A DNA stretch of 64,000 nucleotides from UA16 sp905478895 (GCA_943788495.1 CALSQO010000001.1:1240001-1304000), one strand, 5' to 3'. Positions 27,243-37,479 are shown, numbered from the stretch's first letter. Translations and numbers: made by a program. The notes: generated by a model not told the origin, from the sequence alone.

Positions 27243-29131
27243 ATGGATAAAAATCAAATCACCGGAATCATCTTGATGGTGGTCCTGTATGTCGGGTACA
27301 TCTGGTATTCCACCCCTTCCGAGGAAGAACGCAACGCGGCCATTGCTGAACAAGAACGGCTGGTCGAAGAAGCACGAAAAGACAGCTTGCTGCTGGTGGA
27401 AGAGGAAGCATTTCAAGCCACGCTGCGTCAAGAAGAGGCCTCGGCCCCGTCAACCGCAGATACCGAGGCAATGGATCCCAAGTTGGAACAACGTTTCGGT
27501 TCGTTGGCGATGGCTGCAGTTGGCCAAGACCAAACATTCGAATTAGGCAATGAGGACTTAACCGTTCAATTCACCAGCCGAGGGGGCACACCCTACGTTG
27601 CTCTGCTTCCAAAGTACAACCGTTACGGCACGGAGGAACCCGTCACCTTGTGGGAGCCCGACCAGAGCGAAGTGAGCGTACTGTTCGATTTTAACGAAGT
27701 CAATCGTCCCCTCTCACTGAAGCGAATTCCACTTCGAAGTGGAGAGGCAAACGAAACGACGCATTGGTTCTGGTTTCATCCAACGGCGCTGGCAAATCCA
27801 TCCGTTGGCAACATACCCTTATTGGCAATCGCTTGGATTCTGACTTAAGTTTCGAAGGCTTTGGATACGGCCTCGGGGACGAATTTGCCCTTGCATGGAC
27901 CGCACAAGGTGTGACGAACGAAAAAGGACTGGAATGGGAACGGCAGCACAGCAGCATCTATTACAAGGAAAATGACCAAGGTCGATATTACCTAAATGAC
28001 GGTCGTGCAGATGAATTTGAAGCCGAAACATCACTTGAGTGGATTGCGTTCAAACAAAACTTCTTTTCGGCCATCGTCTCTACCCCTGAAGGGTTTTTAG
28101 CAGGCTCAAAGCTCACGACAACCGTGCCAGAAGAAGATTCTACGGTTACGATGCAGTATGCCGCCCTTTTGCCTTTTGAAGCCACCGAATTGGGCGGCCA
28201 ATCGGGAGCAACGTTGAATTTTTATTTCGGCCCCAATGAACAAGACGCTCTGGTTGCCACGGGTTGGACGGAAGTTGATCGCATCATTGATTACGGATGG
28301 TGGATTTTTGGATGGGTAAATCGAAATGCTATCCTGCCGCTCTACCAGCTCTTGAGCCAGTATTTCGTTTCCGCCGGAATCATTATCCTGATCATCACCT
28401 TGATCATCAAATTGGCCCTGAGCCCGATTACGTGGAAAAACTTCATGTCCTCCGCCAAAATGCGCGTGCTCCGACCTGAAATTGATGCACTTACCGAGAA
28501 GCATGGAGATGATGCCATGGGCAAACAACAGGCCACCATGGCACTTTACCGCCAAACCGGTGTCAATCCACTGGCAGGTTGTCTGCCCGGATTGCTGCAA
28601 ATGCCCATTCTCTATGCGATGTTCCGGTTCTTTCCAGCCAACATTGACATGCGAGGACAATCCTTTCTGTGGGCCGATGACCTCGGAGCCTTTGACAGCA
28701 TATTGGATCTCCCCTTTAGCATACCCTTTTACGGTGCTCACGTAAGCGGATTCACCATACTCATGGCGGCCTCCACATTCTTCTATATGCGCATGACGAT
28801 GGCGAACCAACCGCCACAACCGCAGCAACCAGGCATGCCAAACATGAAGGTCATCCAGCAGATGTTTCCTTTCATGATGCTCTTCTTCTTCAATCGATTC
28901 GCATCTGGTTTGAGCCTTTATTATCTCGCAGCGAACATCATCAGCATGGGCCAAATGCTGGCCATCAAGGCATTCCTGATCGATGAAGATAAAATTCGAG
29001 CGAAGATTGAGGAGAACAAGGCCAAGCCCAAGAAGAAGTCTGGATTCCAGGAGCGTCTCGAGCAAATGCAAAAAGAACAATTGGCCAAAACCAAGGACAT
29101 CAAGGAAGCCAAGAAAGGCCGAAAGAAATGA
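27243..29131 (+). CDS. yidC: Membrane protein insertase YidC (two frameshifts at 27.71-27.76 kb)
   Basis: YidC inserts and folds inner-membrane proteins. The N-terminal anchor (ITGIILMVVLYVGYIWY) is followed by a periplasmic domain and the five-helix insertase core, with TLIIKLALSPITWKNFMSS, GVNPLAGCLPGLLQMPI and FFNRFASGLSLYYLAANI, and a Lys-rich tail. The first frame leaves the family after EVNRPLS; SEFHFEVERQT continues one frame on, and NDALVLVSSNGAGKS a further frame on, so two indels lie near 27717 and 27753. The gene is essential, so these are probably sequence errors. A -7-like TATCTTCA at 27226-27233 lies 9 nt before the ATG. Confidence 0.95.
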
Positions 29132-29655
29132 AGTTGACTCCCATTGTACTGCTGTTTTTGGTGCTTATCAGCTCGACCAGTTGTGTCAGCTATCGAATCC
29201 AAAAGTCCCTGGACAACGCAATGGCGGGCAATGGCGAAAGTCAAATGAAGACGGAAGTCATTCACGCGCCCATTTGCTTCGAAAAGACGGCATGCTTTGG
29301 CCGATGCCCTGCCTTTAAATTCAATTGGAAGGAGGACAACTCATTGACGCTCCACTTGATTCGACCATTCTCTGATGGCCCGCTCGCCTCATTGGAACTC
29401 GGTCATTATTCCGGACAACTTTCTCCAGGACAAGCCGCGCAGCACGCGCAAGCAATTCACGCTGCTGCCGAAGCCGCTAATTATGCATCACTGCAAAGTG
29501 AATACGACAATCCGCGTGTTACTGATTTACCTGCAACCATTACCGAAGTCAATGGCAAGCGGGTGAAAGTACGCTATGGAGGACCCGACCTGAACAACCT
29601 CTACACCGCCCTTCAAACCGTCTTAGACGAAACCAACTGGGCTGCAATTGAATGA
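29128..29655 (+). CDS. DUF6438-like lipoprotein
   Basis: The 175-residue product has a lipoprotein signal peptide ending ISSTSC. The mature part contains CFEKTACFGRCPAFKFNW, matching the C-F-G-x-C-P motif that marks DUF6438 proteins of Bacteroidota, whose role is unknown. The paired Cys could form a disulphide in the periplasm. Its ATG overlaps the yidC stop by 4 nt, so it is translationally coupled to the insertase. Confidence 0.75.
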   Translation: MKLTPIVLLFLVLISSTSCVSYRIQKSLDNAMAGNGESQMKTEVIHAPICFEKTACFGRCPAFKFNWKEDNSLTLHLIRPFSDGPLASLELGHYSGQLSPGQAAQHAQAIHAAAEAANYASLQSEYDNPRVTDLPATITEVNGKRVKVRYGGPDLNNLYTALQTVLDETNWAAIE

Positions 29656-29670
29656 AACCAAATCGATAAC

Positions 29671-31830
29671 ATGAAAAAAATCACACTCATACTCCTGGCT
29701 GTTAGCATGATGCTTCCAGGATTGAAAACACAAGCCGATGAAGGCATGTGGATCGTCAACATGCTCAATCGAATCACCATGGCTGAAATGCAAGGCATGG
29801 GATTGAACCTCACAGCAGAAGAAATTTACGACATCAACAATGCCTCTTTGAAGGATGCAATTGTCCGACTCAATGGCGGTTCCTGCACAGGCGAGGTCAT
29901 TTCTTCTCAGGGGTTAGTTTTGACGAATCACCACTGCGCATATGATGCAATCCAAGGATTCAGTTCAACCGAAAATGATTATTTAACGGACGGATTCTTT
30001 GCCAAGGCATTCGACCAGGAAATGAACATCGACAATTTTGTCATCAGCTTTTTGGTGCGCATTGACGATGTTACTGAGCGAATGCTCGCTGATGTCACCA
30101 ACGAAATGACCGAAGATGAGCGCGATGCCGCCATCGGAGAGGCACGCAAAGCACTGATGGCCGAAATGAATCCAGAAGGCAATAAAGAACTCGATTTGAA
30201 GAGTTTTTATTACGGCAACGAATTCTACATGTTTGAGTATAAAACGTACCGGGACATTCGCCTCGTGGCTGCTCCACCCGAAAGCGTCGGGAAATACGGA
30301 GGTGACACAGACAACTGGATGTGGCCGAGGCACACAGGAGACTTCTCCATGCTGCGGATTTATGCGAATGAAGAAAATGAGCCAGCCGATTACAGCGAAT
30401 CCAATGTTCCATTCCAGCCGAAGCGCCACCTGCGCATTTCCATGGATGGTGTCTCGGAAGACGACTTCACCATGGTCATGGGCTACCCCGGAAGCACCGA
30501 TCGGTTTCTGAGCAGCTGGGGCATCGAACAAGCGTTGGACCTTTATAACCCATCGGTGGTGGAAGTTCGTGACATGAAGCTCAAAACCATGAAGAAGCAC
30601 ATGGATGCCGATCCGGCCGTTCGGATTCAATACGCGGCGAAATACGCACAAACCGCTAATTATTGGAAGTACTACATTGGCCAATCCAAAGGACTTAAGC
30701 GATTGGATGTTCAAACCCAAAAACAGCAGCTTGAAAGCCGTTTTCGAACGTGGATGACGGAGACCCCGGAACGAGCGAAAGAGTTCGAGGGGACGCTCGA
30801 TATGATCAGCACCTATTACGATGAAACCGATGCCTCCGTGCGCGGAAAAGTCTATGCCCTCGAGGCCGGGCTCATCGGCTGCGACATTTCATTATTTGCA
30901 TTCCGTTTTTACCGAATGGCCGCCGGCCTATTCAGTGAAGACCCTGAGGAAGTTGCCGGGACGCAAGCCGCGATGACCAACTACATCCAGGGACATTTCC
31001 GTGAATACGATCAAGCCACTGACCGAGATTTGTTCGTCAATTTAATGACCAAATTTCGCGATGATATCGACCCTGCGTACCACCCCTCCTTCTTCGCAAC
31101 GGTTGCGGACAAATACAAGGATGATTTCGGTCGCTATGCGGACAAAATGTACGCGAAGAGCTTTTTGGTTGATGCAGATCGATGCGCGAATTTCATTGCC
31201 AATCCGTCCCAGAAGGTGATGGACAAGGATTTGGCCATCATTGTTGGCAACAGTGCGATCCAGACGTATTTCGCAGGGATGGCCAATCCCGCTGAAGCGA
31301 AGTTCAACCGCGGCTACCGCCTCTTTGTGAAGGGGCTCCGTGAAATGGACGCTGATCGTGCCATTGCACCGGACGCCAATAGCACCATGCGTCTCACCTA
31401 CGGTGCTGTAGCGCCATACAAGGCGGCTGATGCAGTCAACTATGACTTTATCACTACTGCAAACGGCGTTTTGGAGAAAAAGGACAACACGAACCCTGAA
31501 TTCGTCGTCCCCGATGCCTTAGATGACTTGATTCGCAGCCGTGACTTTGGTCCGTATGCGGATGCGTCTGGCGAATTAGTCGTATGCTTCATCCACGGTA
31601 CGGACATCACGGGTGGCAACTCAGGTTCGCCCGTCATGGATGCCAATGGCGACCTCATCGGCTGCGCTTTTGACGGCAACTGGGAGGCCATGAGTGGAGA
31701 CATCGCTTTTGAAGATGAATTGCAACGCACCATCTCTGTGGACATTCGTTATGTCCTCTGGATCTTGGACAAGTTTGCTGGTGCCGACAATTTGATCAAC
31801 GAAATGGACTTGGTCAAAGGCCTCCGTTAA
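29671..31830 (+). CDS. S46 family dipeptidyl-peptidase, DPP7-like
   Basis: A 719-residue secreted serine exopeptidase that removes dipeptides from the N-terminus of peptides. A signal peptide (to about residue 22) precedes DEGMWIVNML, the free N-terminus seen in this family. The catalytic His is in TNHHCAYDAIQ, the Asp region is DTDNWMWPRHTGDF, and the Ser is in GGNSGSPVMD. The residue deciding P1 preference is Gly in FDGNWEAMSGD, as in DPP7 (hydrophobic P1), whereas DPP11 has Arg there (acidic P1). With the two M1 enzymes it supports growth on peptides. A strong terminator follows. Confidence 0.95.
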   Translation: MKKITLILLAVSMMLPGLKTQADEGMWIVNMLNRITMAEMQGMGLNLTAEEIYDINNASLKDAIVRLNGGSCTGEVISSQGLVLTNHHCAYDAIQGFSSTENDYLTDGFFAKAFDQEMNIDNFVISFLVRIDDVTERMLADVTNEMTEDERDAAIGEARKALMAEMNPEGNKELDLKSFYYGNEFYMFEYKTYRDIRLVAAPPESVGKYGGDTDNWMWPRHTGDFSMLRIYANEENEPADYSESNVPFQPKRHLRISMDGVSEDDFTMVMGYPGSTDRFLSSWGIEQALDLYNPSVVEVRDMKLKTMKKHMDADPAVRIQYAAKYAQTANYWKYYIGQSKGLKRLDVQTQKQQLESRFRTWMTETPERAKEFEGTLDMISTYYDETDASVRGKVYALEAGLIGCDISLFAFRFYRMAAGLFSEDPEEVAGTQAAMTNYIQGHFREYDQATDRDLFVNLMTKFRDDIDPAYHPSFFATVADKYKDDFGRYADKMYAKSFLVDADRCANFIANPSQKVMDKDLAIIVGNSAIQTYFAGMANPAEAKFNRGYRLFVKGLREMDADRAIAPDANSTMRLTYGAVAPYKAADAVNYDFITTANGVLEKKDNTNPEFVVPDALDDLIRSRDFGPYADASGELVVCFIHGTDITGGNSGSPVMDANGDLIGCAFDGNWEAMSGDIAFEDELQRTISVDIRYVLWILDKFAGADNLINEMDLVKGLR

Positions 31831-31851
31831 CCACACGGATACTGACAAAAG

Positions 31852-31879
31852 AAGGCGGGCCATTTGGCCCGCCTTTTTT
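31852..31879. terminator. Bidirectional intrinsic terminator
   Basis: AAGGCGGGCC, loop ATTT, GGCCCGCCTT, then a T run. It lies between the convergent S46 peptidase and PEP carboxylase genes. Confidence 0.95.
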
Positions 31880-31911
31880 ATGCCATCACTTCCGATACGG
31901 ACATTTTAGCA

Positions 31912-34467
31912 CTAGACTGCGTTGCGGCTCGCGTTAATGATGCCAAACATCGATCGAATCACCAAGCGTTTCAACACGTCTTGGTCCCAACCGCCATTGC
32001 TTTGTCCCCTTTCAATCTCTCCCAAGGCGAAATGTTGAATGACCAACAAAGGACGGATGATGCCATCACGCAGTGCGATGCTTTCTCGAATATGTGGGTT
32101 GCGCTCCATCAATTCAGATTGCCCTGTAATTTGGAGCAAATAGTGCTTTGTGCGTTTGTATTCCTCATGGATCAACTGCCAGATTCCTCCAAATTGAGCA
32201 TCGTGCTCCAGGTGTGCCGTAAGCCTGAAGTCGCTCTTGACCATGCTCTGCATGCTATTCTCCACCAATGCCCTGAAAAAGGAGTTTTGCGCATACAAAT
32301 CAGACGCTTCGCCCAATCGCCCGAGTGAATCCAAATGAGCCAAAGCCTGACCAAGCCCGAAAAATCCTGGAACATTTTGTTTCAACTGGGTCCATGACCC
32401 CACAAATGGGATGGCCCGCAAATCGCCAAACGTCAGTTCCCCTTTTTTGGCCCGACTCGTTGGACGGCTCCCAATGTTTGTTTCACCGTAATACTTCAGC
32501 GTTCCCCAGGTCGATAGGTAAGGCATGAATTGCTCATGCGCTTTTAGTTTCGCATAATGCTCATAACTCAATTGCCCCAGCTCCTGCATTAAATCCGATT
32601 GTGTGCTTGACAATTCAGTCTGGGCATCTTCAAAGAGGCGACTTTGCAAACCGGCGGTCAGAAGCAATTCCAAATTGAAGCCCGCAGATTTGGGGATGCC
32701 AAAATTGGAGCTGATCGTCTGGCCCTGAATCGTTGTTTGGATCTCGGTGTTTTCGACGTCTGACCCCAACGAAGCATAGAAGCGATGGGTATTTCCGCCT
32801 CCACGCGCGGGTGGCCCGCCTCTCCCATCAAAAAAGAGCACCGTCACACCGGCAGATCGTGAAAGTTCCGTCAAGCGCCTTTTGGCCTGGTAAATGGACC
32901 AGTTTGCCTGCAAATAGCCTCCGTCTTTTGTTCCGTCTGAGAATCCAAGCATCACCGTCTGCTTTTCCTTCCTTGTGCTGAGGTGTGTCCGATAAATGGG
33001 GTGTGCATACATCAACTGCACTTCCGATTGGGCATTTGCCAGGTCATCAATGGTTTCAAACAACGGCACAACATCCAACTCCATCTTCTCCCAGACACCA
33101 GCCATTCTTGCCAAGCCAACGACGGCAGCGATATCAATGATTCCTCTGCAATTGCTGATGATGAAACGATGGCATGAGCGCGGGCCATTGTGATCCTGTA
33201 TGCGTGCCATAACGCGAAGCGATTCAAGAACATCTTGGTGGCGTTCTTCATCCAAGCCATTCACGTCAGCGGGCACGTCTGCTGACATTAAGAAATCAAC
33301 TTTTTCGCTGGGAGCCATGGCCTCATAGACGGCCAATTCGTATCCTCCAGCGGACAATGCACTGCGCAATGCGCTCTGGATCACACGACTATCTTGTCGA
33401 ATGTCCAAGCTAGCAAAGTGCAAACCGAACAGCCTCAATTTGAATTGAAACCCCCGAATCTTACTGAGGTACAACCCATTCGAGTGTTCTTCCACCCAAA
33501 CCGCTACCTCTTCCAGTTTTTCGGAGAGAGACACCACCGACAGCCGCTGATCATCGGGATGCAACATGGCGAATTCGATTTGATCTTGAAGAAGATCCAA
33601 TTGGGACGAAACATGCTTGAAGGTGATGCGTCGGCGCAAGTCTCTGATTTCACGGCGGTAACACCGAAGCAATGTCATTCTCAATCGCTCCGCCACATGC
33701 CAGGTCGTTTTCGCATCCACAAAGGGATTACCATCCCGATCTCCCCCTGGCCAGAAGCCAATGGATATCAGCTGCTCGCTGAGCGCCTCAGCTGAAGCGT
33801 CGTCCAAGGTCTGGGCCACACGGCCGTAGAGTTCCGGCGCCGCATGATAAAAGACATTTTCCAAGTACCACGATTGACGCACGGCTTCGTCATAGGGCGA
33901 CGGCGGTTCGGACTGGAAAAAAGGTGTCAATCCCAGTTGATGCAATAACTTGCGAATGCTCACCAAGTCATTGTTTTCCATTGCCTTCGCCAAATCGGTG
34001 ATAATGGCAAGTGCATTGCCTGGATAAAATTGCGTTGGATGCGCCGTCAGCACGACGCGAACCGCATAATCGCCGAGGATTTCCTTCAATTCCGACTCCT
34101 TCCCGTGCCGTCGAATGCGCTGCATAAAGCTCTGCAATGATTCCACGCCCCCTAAGTCATTCAATTGCGCGTAACGCGCATCTTCCAGTGCGTCCACTAG
34201 GACCACTTGGCGCTCAACGTACTGAATGATTCGAAACAACAAGTCGGCCTGGTCCGATGGTGAACTCAATCCTTGACTCTTGAAAAAATCACCCAGTATT
34301 TCCTTTGGCTCTTTCGATTCCGCTAACCCTTTATCGCAGCTCTCTTGCAGCAGTGGAACGCGCAAACCCGTTTGGCGAATTCCATCCAATGGCAACGTTA
34401 GAAAGATGCCATTAAACACGTGAAACGGATGGCTCACAACCGTTCGATAATCTTTTCGATCCTTCAT
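31912..34467 (-). CDS. ppc: Phosphoenolpyruvate carboxylase
   Basis: The 851-residue enzyme forms oxaloacetate from PEP and bicarbonate. The catalytic His143 is in VLTAHPTQF, the glycine-rich active-site loop reads FFDGRGGPPARGGGNTH, and GFSDGTKDGGYLQANW and the C-terminal SMFGIINASRN follow. It is shorter than the E. coli enzyme (883) and the loop has PPARGGGNT in place of TVGRGGGP, a form I associate with the Bacteroidota branch. It fills the citric acid cycle and is divergent from trmD. The predicted transcript has a 36-nt leader with AAGAGGAG, a rare Shine-Dalgarno-like stretch for this window, about 20 nt before the ATG and so too far to act normally. Confidence 0.95.
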   Translation of the reverse strand: MKDRKDYRTVVSHPFHVFNGIFLTLPLDGIRQTGLRVPLLQESCDKGLAESKEPKEILGDFFKSQGLSSPSDQADLLFRIIQYVERQVVLVDALEDARYAQLNDLGGVESLQSFMQRIRRHGKESELKEILGDYAVRVVLTAHPTQFYPGNALAIITDLAKAMENNDLVSIRKLLHQLGLTPFFQSEPPSPYDEAVRQSWYLENVFYHAAPELYGRVAQTLDDASAEALSEQLISIGFWPGGDRDGNPFVDAKTTWHVAERLRMTLLRCYRREIRDLRRRITFKHVSSQLDLLQDQIEFAMLHPDDQRLSVVSLSEKLEEVAVWVEEHSNGLYLSKIRGFQFKLRLFGLHFASLDIRQDSRVIQSALRSALSAGGYELAVYEAMAPSEKVDFLMSADVPADVNGLDEERHQDVLESLRVMARIQDHNGPRSCHRFIISNCRGIIDIAAVVGLARMAGVWEKMELDVVPLFETIDDLANAQSEVQLMYAHPIYRTHLSTRKEKQTVMLGFSDGTKDGGYLQANWSIYQAKRRLTELSRSAGVTVLFFDGRGGPPARGGGNTHRFYASLGSDVENTEIQTTIQGQTISSNFGIPKSAGFNLELLLTAGLQSRLFEDAQTELSSTQSDLMQELGQLSYEHYAKLKAHEQFMPYLSTWGTLKYYGETNIGSRPTSRAKKGELTFGDLRAIPFVGSWTQLKQNVPGFFGLGQALAHLDSLGRLGEASDLYAQNSFFRALVENSMQSMVKSDFRLTAHLEHDAQFGGIWQLIHEEYKRTKHYLLQITGQSELMERNPHIRESIALRDGIIRPLLVIQHFALGEIERGQSNGGWDQDVLKRLVIRSMFGIINASRNAV

Positions 34468-34503
34468 TGCTCAGTTTTCGTAACTCCTCTTAAAGGTGCG
34501 TTT

Positions 34504-34511
34504 CAAATTTA
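34504..34511 (-). promoter_or_regulatory. -7 box (TAAATTTG) of ppc
   Basis: Exact TAnnTTTG match on the minus strand, 36 nt before the start codon. In contrast to the neighbouring trmD promoter it predicts an ordinary leader. Confidence 0.5.
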
Positions 34512-34575
34512 CAACGCTTCGCGCACTTGATTGCACGGAAATTCCCAAATCGAATGGACTCTGGGATGTCACCCG

Positions 34576-34583
34576 TACCTTCG
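34576..34583 (+). promoter_or_regulatory. -7 box (TACCTTCG) of trmD, 4 nt before the ATG
   Basis: One mismatch to TAnnTTTG, then CGCC and the ATG, so the transcript is predicted to be leaderless. Confidence 0.55.
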
Positions 34584-34587
34584 CGCC

Positions 34588-35271
34588 ATGCGCATTGATA
34601 TCCTCTCAGCTGTTCCGGGTCTCTTGGAAGGGCCCTTTTCTGACAGCATCGTGAAGCGTGCGAAAGAAAAGGGACTGGTCGAAATTGTAGTGCACAATAT
34701 CCGCGATTGGAGCACCGACAAGCACAAGAAAATTGATGATGAGCCCTTCGGCGGTTCCGCAGGCATGGTCCTTACCATCCAGCCGATTGCCGATGCCATT
34801 GCAGCCCTAAAATCGGAAAGGACCTATGCGGAAGTGATATTCCTCACCCCCGATGGCGAACCGCTCAAACAAGGTGCTGTCAATCACCTTTCCATGCAAG
34901 GAAATTTGATTCTGCTCTGCGGACACTACAAAGGAATCGACCAACGCATCCGCGAGCATCTCGTCACCCGAGAGTTTTCAATCGGTGACTATGTGCTCTC
35001 CGGTGGGGAACTTGCGGCGGCAGTCTTGACCGATGCAATCGTCCGCCTGATTCCAGGGGTGATTGGCGACGAACAAAGTGCACTAACAGACAGCTTTCAA
35101 GACAACTTACTTGCCCCGCCGGTATACACCCGACCTGCGGAATACAATGGCTGGAAAGTACCGGAAATACTAAGGTCAGGGGACCACAAAGCCATAAACG
35201 AATGGCTGGAGGAACAGGCCGTTGAACGCACCCAAGCCTTGCGTCCTGATTTGTTTGAAAAAGATTCCTGA
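34588..35271 (+). CDS. trmD: tRNA (guanine-N1)-methyltransferase TrmD
   Basis: A 227-residue SPOUT methyltransferase that makes m1G37 in tRNAs, preventing frameshifts. It starts MRIDILSAVPGLLEGPF; the S-adenosylmethionine-binding trefoil knot is visible as LCGHYKGIDQRI, SIGDYVLSGGELAA and GVIGDEQSA, and the tRNA-binding C-terminus as PEYTRP-like PVYTRPAEYNGW and GDHKAINEW. The ATG at 34588 is preferred over a codon 57 nt upstream because the family begins here and the -7 box lies 4 nt before it. rplS follows 74 nt on, as in many bacteria, though rpsP and rimM are not upstream. Confidence 0.97.
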   Translation: MRIDILSAVPGLLEGPFSDSIVKRAKEKGLVEIVVHNIRDWSTDKHKKIDDEPFGGSAGMVLTIQPIADAIAALKSERTYAEVIFLTPDGEPLKQGAVNHLSMQGNLILLCGHYKGIDQRIREHLVTREFSIGDYVLSGGELAAAVLTDAIVRLIPGVIGDEQSALTDSFQDNLLAPPVYTRPAEYNGWKVPEILRSGDHKAINEWLEEQAVERTQALRPDLFEKDS

Positions 35272-35345
35272 CTGAGAGTTCAAATCCTACCGCAATTATT
35301 CGTAATATTGCACCCCAATTCACGGGAGTAGAAAACGTCAAGACA

Positions 35346-35702
35346 ATGGACCGGATTCAGGACATCGCAAATAAGATAGTGGAATTGCCAGAGTGGCCAG
35401 AATTTGGTGCTGGAGATACCGTAACCGTTACCATCAAAATCCGCGAGGGGAACAAGGAACGTTTGCAAAAATTCCAAGGAGTTGTCATCCAACGCCGAGG
35501 CAAAGGCCACACAGCCACGTTCACCGTGCGCAAAATGGCTTCAGGAGTTGGCGTAGAGCGGGTCTTCCCATTCTCTTCTCCATTCATTGATGGCATTGAA
35601 GTGAACAAGCGAGGTAAGGTACGTCGAGCGCGCATCTACTATTTGCGAGCATTGACCGGTAAGGCGGCTCGAATTAAGGAGCGTCGCAATACCGCCAGCT
35701 AA
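35346..35702 (+). CDS. rplS: 50S ribosomal protein L19
   Basis: A 118-residue protein matching L19 throughout: FGAGDTVTVTIKIREGNKER, FQGVVIQRRGKG, FTVRKMASGVGVERVFPF and VRRARIYYLRALTGKAARIKE. It sits at the 30S-50S interface. A -7-like TAATATTG at 35303-35310 gives it a possible promoter of its own 35 nt upstream in addition to read-through from trmD. Confidence 0.98.
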   Translation: MDRIQDIANKIVELPEWPEFGAGDTVTVTIKIREGNKERLQKFQGVVIQRRGKGHTATFTVRKMASGVGVERVFPFSSPFIDGIEVNKRGKVRRARIYYLRALTGKAARIKERRNTAS

Positions 35703-35734
35703 GAAAATTACGCATCGCTCAAGCGATTGCAAGC

Positions 35735-35768
35735 AAAAAAAAAGGCCCGTAGTTCGGGCCTTTTTTTT
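35735..35768. terminator. Bidirectional intrinsic terminator after rplS
   Basis: GGCCCG, loop TAGTT, CGGGCC, flanked by nine A and eight T, which lengthens the stem and serves both the rplS and the convergent ftcD transcripts. Confidence 0.95.
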
Positions 35769-35784
35769 GTGCGTAACGCTTTGG

Positions 35785-37479
35785 TCATGAACCAAGCACT
35801 TCATTCACCCTTGCGATCACTGAAACTTCTGCTGCATCGCTCGCGGACCAAAGTTCCTGGCATTCCTGTCGAATCCGTCTTACAAAATCGGCGTCTTCAA
35901 GATCTGCGAGGTTCACGCGTGCGTTCAGAATAGCCCCTTTCACCCCAGTTCTAATCGCCATTGCTCCAACACCCGCGTCCGTAATCGAGTTGGGGTTTCC
36001 GATGGCGGCCATTTCACTCGCAACTTCCATGGCTTGCATCGACAAACGAGCCACTTGCATCGGAATTTCGATGGCATGCCGCGTTGCATCTTGAATCGCC
36101 TGATGCCGAACTTTTTGCTGATTTTCCGTTGCTTTTGGCAATCCATATGCTTCCATAATTTGATTGAATGCAGCCGTATCTGCATCCACAAGTGCTGCCA
36201 ATTGAACCTGCAATTGAATTCCTCTTTCTGCGACTTTGCTGAACGCTGCCCAACGATCATCCCAACCGCGTTTATGCGCGGACAAGTTGGCTACCATTGT
36301 GGCAAGTGCTACTCCCATAGTGCTGGCATAGGCCGCGACGGAACCGCCACCTGGGGCGGGTGATTCTGAAGCCGTTTCTTCCGCAAATGCGCGCAAGGTC
36401 ATATCCAATAAAGGCGAGTTGTTGGCATCTGCAATTACATACTCGATGACTCTTTTCGACGGATCGAATGGAGCCAGGTCATCCAACCCCAATGATTTGA
36501 CTGCAATTTTTACCTTCTCCGCATCCGATATGCCCAAGGATCGTTCTTGTTTTTTCAAGAAGTAATCCGCCGCTTCGGTGAGCACACGCAAGGGAAGCAA
36601 GCCAACCAACTCTGAGCCAGTGACGCGAATGCCACGATCTCGCGATCGTGCACAGGCTTCATCAAAAGCAACGTGCACGGGCGTGGTTCTTATGTTCGTC
36701 AAGTTCAGCGACAGCTGCGCAATCCCGTATTCTTCAATATACCAGCCGATGCCTTTCACAGCTTTGAGTGAGCCTGCTTGACGCAACGGCTCTCCTTTCT
36801 CATCTTTCAAAATCGGACTTCCGGGCCCACCTTCTCGCTTCACTCGCCCCGATTCCCGGATGTCAAAAGCGATGGCGTTGGCGCGCCTCGAACTGGTTGT
36901 ATTCAAGTTGATGTTATAGGCGATTAGAAAGTCCCGCGCACCAATGGCTGTGGCTCCGGAACGCTGGGTTTGTTCGTTCCAAACCGCAGGGCCAAAATCA
37001 GGCTTTCCGGCCAGTGTTTCCAGTCTTGCAAGCCCTTCGTATTGGCCCTTTCGGCAGGTGGCCAAATTATGCCGTTCTTCGATGAGCGCCGCAGCTTCAT
37101 AGAGATAACCAGGAATACCCAGCTCATCCCCCACCCGTTTGGCCAATGCACGAGCGATCGCAACACACTCTTCCATGCTCACCCCGCTTACCGGAACAAA
37201 CGGACAAACATCTGTCGCCCCCATTCTTGGATGTTCTCCGCGGTGTTGCCGCATATCAATCAATTCTGCCGCTTTCTTGATCAATTGAAAAGCCGCTTCA
37301 CCAATGGTTTCAGGTGGACCGACAAACGTAATCACCGTGCGGTTCGTGGATTTGCCCGGGTCAACATCCAAAAGCCTAACTCCCTCGACCTGATTGACAA
37401 CCGCGGCTACGGCCTCAATCACTTCATTTCTTCTCCCTTCGGAAATGTTGGGCACACATTCTACTAATCGTTGTTGCAT
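35785..37479 (-). CDS. ftcD: Bifunctional glutamate formimidoyltransferase / formimidoyltetrahydrofolate cyclodeaminase
   Basis: A 564-residue fusion. The N-terminal two thirds are formimidoyltransferase (LVECVPNISEGRR at the start, HRGEHPRMGATDVCPF with the catalytic His, then NINLNTTS), which moves the formimino group of formiminoglutamate to tetrahydrofolate. The rest, from about residue 365, is the helical cyclodeaminase (SPAPGGGSVAAYAS), which releases ammonia and makes 5,10-methenyl-THF. Human FTCD has the same order and similar length. This ends histidine breakdown with glutamate and a one-carbon unit. It lies 63 nt downstream of hutI on the same strand, so the two are likely co-transcribed. 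Confidence 0.93.
   Translation of the reverse strand: MQQRLVECVPNISEGRRNEVIEAVAAVVNQVEGVRLLDVDPGKSTNRTVITFVGPPETIGEAAFQLIKKAAELIDMRQHRGEHPRMGATDVCPFVPVSGVSMEECVAIARALAKRVGDELGIPGYLYEAAALIEERHNLATCRKGQYEGLARLETLAGKPDFGPAVWNEQTQRSGATAIGARDFLIAYNINLNTTSSRRANAIAFDIRESGRVKREGGPGSPILKDEKGEPLRQAGSLKAVKGIGWYIEEYGIAQLSLNLTNIRTTPVHVAFDEACARSRDRGIRVTGSELVGLLPLRVLTEAADYFLKKQERSLGISDAEKVKIAVKSLGLDDLAPFDPSKRVIEYVIADANNSPLLDMTLRAFAEETASESPAPGGGSVAAYASTMGVALATMVANLSAHKRGWDDRWAAFSKVAERGIQLQVQLAALVDADTAAFNQIMEAYGLPKATENQQKVRHQAIQDATRHAIEIPMQVARLSMQAMEVASEMAAIGNPNSITDAGVGAMAIRTGVKGAILNARVNLADLEDADFVRRIRQECQELWSASDAAEVSVIARVNEVLGS

Noticed and set aside
28106..29080. Open frame of 324 codons antisense to yidC, and similar long antisense frames (1696-2349, 29983-30720, 5779-6420)
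   Set aside because: They lie fully opposite conserved genes, carry no family motif, signal peptide or promoter, and follow from the codon pattern of the real gene.
35272..35345. Autoregulatory RNA leader before rplS
   Set aside because: The predicted leader is about 35 nt with no stable hairpin; nothing supports an L19 binding site.
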